From the NCBI GenBank assembly GCA_017536765.1, contig JAFXGV010000018.1, positions 1 through 56,686 on the forward strand: 56,686 nucleotides of DNA. Reading direction: 5' to 3'. Every line of letters starts with the position of its first letter. Positions within the stretch are counted from its first letter, which is position 1. Of the stretch, positions 53,045 to 56,686 are shown in pieces. Made by a program: the position numbers and the translations under genes. The notes beneath the pieces are model-generated. The model worked only from the letters and a program-made list of their open reading frames with translations. It was not told the origin of the DNA and did no database searches. This stretch comes from Bacteroidaceae bacterium. Lineage in GTDB: Bacteria > Bacteroidota > Bacteroidia > Bacteroidales > Bacteroidaceae.

Positions 53045-53076
53045 AATTATGAATCTTATAAACAATTAAAAAGACG

Positions 53077-53382
53077 ATGAGTCAGAAAATTAGAATCAAA
53101 CTTAAATCCTACGATCACAACTTGGTTGACAAGTCGGCCGAGAAGATTGTAAAAACAGTGAAGGCAACAGGCGCTATCGTTAGCGGTCCTATACCCTTGC
53201 CCACTCACAAACGTATTTTTACAGTGAACCGCTCTACCTTTGTTAACAAGAAGTCGCGTGAGCAGTTCCAATTGTCTTCTTTCAAGAGACTTATCGACAT
53301 CTATAGCTCTACTGCTAAGACTGTTGATGCTCTTATGAAGCTCGAACTTCCTTCAGGAGTTGAGGTTGAGATTAAAGTGTAG
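53077..53382 (+). CDS. rpsJ: 30S ribosomal protein S10
   Basis: Small-subunit protein, also the NusE antitermination factor. 101 residues, starting [20 protein letters not shown], with [14 protein letters not shown] in the middle. First of the S10-spc gene series. Confidence 0.98.
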   Translation: MSQKIRIKLKSYDHNLVDKSAEKIVKTVKATGAIVSGPIPLPTHKRIFTVNRSTFVNKKSREQFQLSSFKRLIDIYSSTAKTVDALMKLELPSGVEVEIKV

Positions 53383-53404
53383 TATTTTAATAAAAAGTCA
53401 TTAA

Positions 53405-53416
53405 TTAAAAATTAAA
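53405..53416 (+). promoter_or_regulatory. A/T-rich start element before rplC
   Basis: TTAAAAATTAAA ends 5 nt before the ATG at 53422, inside an operon where many neighbours lack it. It matches the rpsL and rubrerythrin elements exactly. Confidence 0.55.
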
Positions 53417-53421
53417 CTGAA

Positions 53422-54039
53422 ATGCCAGGATTATTAGGAAAAAAAATCGGAATGATGTCCGTTTTCAGTGCCGATGGTAAGAATGTTCCATGCACTGTTA
53501 TCGAAGCAGGTCCTTGCGCAGTTACACAGGTGAAGACGATCGAGAAGGATGGCTATGAGGCTGTTCAGCTTGGTTTCCAGGACCAGAAGGAGAGCCGTGT
53601 TAATGCTCCTCTTATGGGCCACTTCAAGAAAGCCGGTGTGGCTCCCAAGAGACACTTGGCCGAGTTCAAGGAGTTTGAGACAGAGCTCAATTTGGGCGAT
53701 GTTGTTACAGTAGACCTTTTTGCCAATACCGCTTACGTTACAGTAACCGGTACATCAAAGGGTAAAGGTTTCCAGGGTGTTGTTAAACGCCACAACTTTG
53801 GTGGTGTAGGTCAGGCTACTCACGGTCAGCACAACCGCGCTCGCAAGCCGGGTTCAATCGGTGCTTGTTCGTACCCTGCAAAGGTATTCAAAGGCCTCCG
53901 TATGGGTGGACAGATGGGTAACGCTCGTGTTACTACACACAATTTGCAAGTGTTAAAGGTTATTCCTGAGCACAACCTGTTGGTTATCAAAGGTTCGGTT
54001 CCGGGTTACAATGGTTCAATCGTAATAATTGAAAAGTAA
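53422..54039 (+). CDS. rplC: 50S ribosomal protein L3
   Basis: Early-assembly 23S rRNA-binding protein. 205 residues; the loop reaching the peptidyl transferase centre is [19 protein letters not shown]. Its stop shares one base with the rplD start (TAATG). Confidence 0.98.
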   Translation: MPGLLGKKIGMMSVFSADGKNVPCTVIEAGPCAVTQVKTIEKDGYEAVQLGFQDQKESRVNAPLMGHFKKAGVAPKRHLAEFKEFETELNLGDVVTVDLFANTAYVTVTGTSKGKGFQGVVKRHNFGGVGQATHGQHNRARKPGSIGACSYPAKVFKGLRMGGQMGNARVTTHNLQVLKVIPEHNLLVIKGSVPGYNGSIVIIEK

Positions 54040-54677
54040 TGGAAGTCAGCGTATTAAATATTAAGGGTGAAAACACCGGAAGAAAGGTTACGTTAGACGA
54101 GTCTATCTTCGGCATCGAGCCTAACGAGCACGTTGTATATATGGCTGTAAGACAGTATCTCGCAGCACAGCGTCAGGGTACACATAAGTCAAAAGAGAGA
54201 AGCGAAATCTCTGGTTCAACACGTAAGCTCGGTCGTCAGAAGGGCGGCGGTGGCGCACGTCGTGGTGACATCAACTCACCCGTGTTGGTAGGTGGTGCAC
54301 GTGTGTTCGGTCCCACTCCCCGCGATTACAGCTTCAAACTTAACAAGAAGGTTAAGCAGCTTGCTCGTAAATCGGCTCTCTCACAGAAGGCTATTGACAA
54401 CGCAATTATTGTAGTTGAGGACTTTACATTCGAGGCTCCCAGCACAAAATCTTTTGTTGAGATGTTAAATAAACTTAATGTTTCTGAAAAGAAACAACTG
54501 TTCGTTTTGCCATCTAGCAATAAATGCGTATATTTGTCAGCTCGTAATTTGAAGGGCACTAAAGTTGCAATTGCTTCGGACATAAATACCTATGGTATTA
54601 TGAATGCCGAAGTTTTGGTTGTGACCGAAAGCTCTCTCGAGGTTATTAGTAACACTTTAGCTAAAAAGGAGGCGTAA
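54039..54677 (+). CDS. rplD: 50S ribosomal protein L4
   Basis: Exit-tunnel protein; in E. coli it also controls its own operon. 212 residues, with the conserved tunnel loop [20 protein letters not shown]. The one-base overlap with rplC implies translational coupling; rplW starts 3 nt later. Confidence 0.97.
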   Translation: MEVSVLNIKGENTGRKVTLDESIFGIEPNEHVVYMAVRQYLAAQRQGTHKSKERSEISGSTRKLGRQKGGGGARRGDINSPVLVGGARVFGPTPRDYSFKLNKKVKQLARKSALSQKAIDNAIIVVEDFTFEAPSTKSFVEMLNKLNVSEKKQLFVLPSSNKCVYLSARNLKGTKVAIASDINTYGIMNAEVLVVTESSLEVISNTLAKKEA

Positions 54678-54680
54678 ACA

Positions 54681-54971
54681 ATGGGAGTATTGATTAAACC
54701 ACTGGTCACAGAGAAGATGACCAATATTACCGACAAGTTCAACCGTTTCGGTTTTCTTGTACGTCCCGAGGCTAACAAGTTGGTAATTAAGAAAGAGATT
54801 GAGGCGTTGTATAACGTAACCGTAGTTGATGTGAACACTATGAACTACGCAGGCAAGAACAAGAGCCGTTACACAAAAGCAGGCTTTGTGAAAGGCCGCA
54901 CCAACGCTGTGAAGAAGGCTATCGTCACACTTAAAGAGGGCGATACTATTGATTTTTATAGTAACATTTAA
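54681..54971 (+). CDS. rplW: 50S ribosomal protein L23
   Basis: Protein at the tunnel exit, docking site for SRP and trigger factor. 96 residues starting MGVLIKPLVTEKMTNITDK, with the internal basic loop GKNKSRYTKAGFVKGR. Confidence 0.97.
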   Translation: MGVLIKPLVTEKMTNITDKFNRFGFLVRPEANKLVIKKEIEALYNVTVVDVNTMNYAGKNKSRYTKAGFVKGRTNAVKKAIVTLKEGDTIDFYSNI

Positions 54972-54977
54972 TAGAAG

Positions 54978-55802
54978 ATGGCAGTACGTAAATTTAAGCC
55001 TACAACACCGGGCCAAAGACATAAGATTATTGGTACCTTTGAAGAGATAACTGCTGCGGTACCAGAGAAATCGCTTGTAACCGGTAAACGTTCTACCGGC
55101 GGTCGTAACAACACCGGTAAAATGACTATGCGCTACAGAGGCGGTGGTCACAAACGTAAATTCAGATTTATCGATTTCAAGCGTAATAAAGATGGAATTC
55201 CCGCTACAGTAAAGAGCATCGAGTACGATCCTAACCGTTCGGCTCGTATTGCTTTGTTGTATTATGCTGATGGCGAGAAGAGTTATATAATTGCTCCTAA
55301 TGGTTTGGAGGTTGGTGCAGTTTTGATGTCAGGTGCTGATGCTGCTCCCGAGCTTGGTAATACACTTCCTTTGAAGTCTATTCCCGTGGGTACAGTAATC
55401 CACAACATCGAGCTTCGCCCCGGTCAGGGCGCTATCCTCGTTCGTTCAGCAGGTAACTTTGCTCAGATTGTATCTCGTGACGAGAACTACTGCGTAATCA
55501 AGTTGCCTTCGGGTGAGGTTCGCCGCATCTTGGGTACTTGCCGTGCTACAATCGGTACAGTAGGTAACTCGGATCACGCACTTGAGAGCTCTGGTAAAGC
55601 CGGTCGTTCTCGTTGGATGGGCCGTCGTCCTCACAACCGTGGTGTTGTTATGAACCCTGTTGATCACCCGATGGGTGGTGGTGAAGGTCGTGCTTCCGGA
55701 GGTCACCCCAGATCTCGCAAGGGCTTGTATGCTAAGGGTCTCAAGACTCGTGCGCCCAAGAAGCAGTCTAACAAGTACATTATTGAGAGAAGAAAGAAGT
55801 AA
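54978..55802 (+). CDS. rplB: 50S ribosomal protein L2
   Basis: Essential 23S rRNA-binding protein near the peptidyl transferase centre. 274 residues, with [20 protein letters not shown] and the following [14 protein letters not shown], which includes the conserved histidine. Starts 6 nt after rplW. Confidence 0.98.
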   Translation: MAVRKFKPTTPGQRHKIIGTFEEITAAVPEKSLVTGKRSTGGRNNTGKMTMRYRGGGHKRKFRFIDFKRNKDGIPATVKSIEYDPNRSARIALLYYADGEKSYIIAPNGLEVGAVLMSGADAAPELGNTLPLKSIPVGTVIHNIELRPGQGAILVRSAGNFAQIVSRDENYCVIKLPSGEVRRILGTCRATIGTVGNSDHALESSGKAGRSRWMGRRPHNRGVVMNPVDHPMGGGEGRASGGHPRSRKGLYAKGLKTRAPKKQSNKYIIERRKK

Positions 55803-55826
55803 TAATAAGGAAATTTTTGAATTAAT

Positions 55827-56096
55827 ATGAGTCGTTCATTAAAAAAAGGTCCATATATCAATGTAAAGTTGGAGAACAAGGTGCTTGCCATGAACGAGAG
55901 CGGTAAGAAATCGGTCATCAAGTCTTGGGCTCGTGCTTCTATGATTTCTCCCGATTTTGTAGGACACACAATAGCTGTTCATAACGGTAATAAATTTATC
56001 CCTGTTTACATTACAGAGAACATGGTAGGTCACAAGTTGGGCGAGTTCGCTCCTACACGTACATTCCGTGGTCACTCTGGTAACCGTAAGAAATAA
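55827..56096 (+). CDS. rpsS: 30S ribosomal protein S19
   Basis: Head protein of the small subunit. 89 residues; [16 protein letters not shown] at the start and [16 protein letters not shown] at the end are diagnostic. Confidence 0.98.
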   Translation: MSRSLKKGPYINVKLENKVLAMNESGKKSVIKSWARASMISPDFVGHTIAVHNGNKFIPVYITENMVGHKLGEFAPTRTFRGHSGNRKK

Positions 56097-56133
56097 ACAG
56101 GCTTTATTAAATTGAATTAAATAAATTATAATA

Positions 56134-56568
56134 ATGGGAGCAAGAAAAAAAATAGCTGCTGACAAGAGAAAAGAGGCTCGTAAAAGCCTTTATTTCGCCA
56201 GTGCAAAAGATATCCCCTCATCACCCCGCAAGATGCGTCTTGTTGCTGATATGGTTCGTGGTATGGAGGTGGGCCGTGCACTCGGCGTCTTGAAGTTCTC
56301 CACAAAAGCTGCTTCGAACAACGTTGAGAAACTGTTGCGTTCGGCGATAGCTAACTGGGAGCAGAAAAACGAGCGCAAAGCTGAAAACGGCGAGCTCTAC
56401 ATCTCACAGATTTTTGTAGATGAGGCACGCACATTGTATCGTATGCGTCCTGCACCTCAGGGCCGTGGATATAGAATCCGTAAGCGTTCCAACCACGTTA
56501 CAATCTACGTGGATACCAAAGTAAGTAATGACAATAAAAAAGTAGAAAGCAATGGGACAGAAGGTTAA
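56134..56568 (+). CDS. rplV: 50S ribosomal protein L22
   Basis: Exit-tunnel protein. 144 residues, longer than the about 110 of E. coli because of N- and C-terminal extensions (the tail after about 128 is polar, ending [10 protein letters not shown]). The tunnel loop region [19 protein letters not shown] is intact. Its 3' end overlaps the rpsC start by 17 nt. Confidence 0.97.
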   Translation: MGARKKIAADKRKEARKSLYFASAKDIPSSPRKMRLVADMVRGMEVGRALGVLKFSTKAASNNVEKLLRSAIANWEQKNERKAENGELYISQIFVDEARTLYRMRPAPQGRGYRIRKRSNHVTIYVDTKVSNDNKKVESNGTEG

Positions 56569-56686
56569 TCCAATTAGTAATCGATTAGGTATCATCAGAG
56601 GATGGGATTCCAACTGGTACGGTGGTAAGAACTACGGTGACGAATTGGTTGAAGATTCAAAGATCAGAAAATACCTTAATGTACGT
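56552..56686 (+). CDS. rpsC: 30S ribosomal protein S3 (5' part)
   Basis: The first 45 codons of rpsC, cut off by the window edge. The N-terminus [20 protein letters not shown] is typical of S3. The ATG at 56552 lies inside the end of rplV in another frame, indicating coupled translation. Confidence 0.95.
   Translation, partial: MGQKVNPISNRLGIIRGWDSNWYGGKNYGDELVEDSKIRKYLNVR

Noticed and set aside
1-56686. CRISPR array, prophage, insertion sequence or integrase
   Set aside because: No regularly spaced repeats, transposase or phage genes were seen; the genes are conserved chromosomal families.

Overview
The window is a stretch of conserved chromosome from a member of the order Bacteroidales (phylum Bacteroidota). 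Evidence for this: promoters of the TAnnTTTG (-7) type in front of many genes; A/T-rich start regions without Shine-Dalgarno sequences; lipobox-type lipoproteins; a protein with a probable type IX secretion sorting domain; a serine-type sulfatase; families largely restricted to Bacteroidota (DUF3256, DUF4831, the Imm17-like small protein); and an rpsL-rpsG-fusA-rpsJ order with no tuf. I cannot name the genus. I see no prophage, insertion sequence, integrase or CRISPR array.

Layout. 1-3.3 kb: a leftward operon lpxK-punA-thiL-Imm17-like, ended by a perfect 46-bp palindrome. 3.5-6.2 kb: tRNA-Ser(GGA) followed without a visible terminator by exbB, a four-helix membrane protein and two exbD genes. 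6.2-7.6 kb: thyA-folA, leftward. 7.7-15.5 kb: a rightward operon with an rRNA methyltransferase, a frameshifted DsbD-type disulfide reductase, a GH3-family enzyme, an Ig-like lipoprotein and a DUF3108 protein. 15.5-18 kb: thrA, leftward, with a structured leader. 18-21 kb: radA and a flavoprotein. 21-28 kb, leftward: an ABC-F ATPase, an M13 peptidase, metA and a GH20 hexosaminidase. 28.3-29.4 kb: a Fur-family regulator and a rubrerythrin with N-terminal rubredoxin. 29.5-31.1 kb, leftward: a TPR protein, ribH and a small unknown. 31.2-32.6 kb: recF with a DUF721 (DciA-type) gene. 32.7-37.6 kb: a six-gene rightward operon (nucleoside transporter, bifunctional nuclease, rsmE, truA, EamA transporter, DUF3256). 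37.6-42 kb, leftward: DUF4831, ffh, folD and a CapA-family protein. 42.2-44.7 kb: hpt, adk, obg. 44.8-49.5 kb, leftward: a large secreted multidomain protein and a sulfatase. 49.8 kb to the right edge: the start of the str/S10 ribosomal supercluster, cut off inside rpsC.

Most genes are housekeeping: nucleotide and folate metabolism (thyA, folA, folD, hpt, adk, punA), threonine/methionine synthesis from aspartate (thrA, metA), RNA modification, protein targeting and translation. Accessory or little-understood parts are the secreted protein-sulfatase pair, the ExbBD operon with its extra membrane protein, the GH3/Ig/DUF3108 envelope operon and the Imm17-like gene.

Most worth a second look are the structured leader and small upstream ORF before thrA; an identical 12-mer placed 4-5 nt before the ATG of three probably highly expressed genes; a Trp-to-Arg change in thymidylate synthase; the single-base frameshift in the DsbD gene; and strong hairpins between rpsL and rpsG and between fusA and rpsJ. 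I do not see a clear new defence or mobile system.
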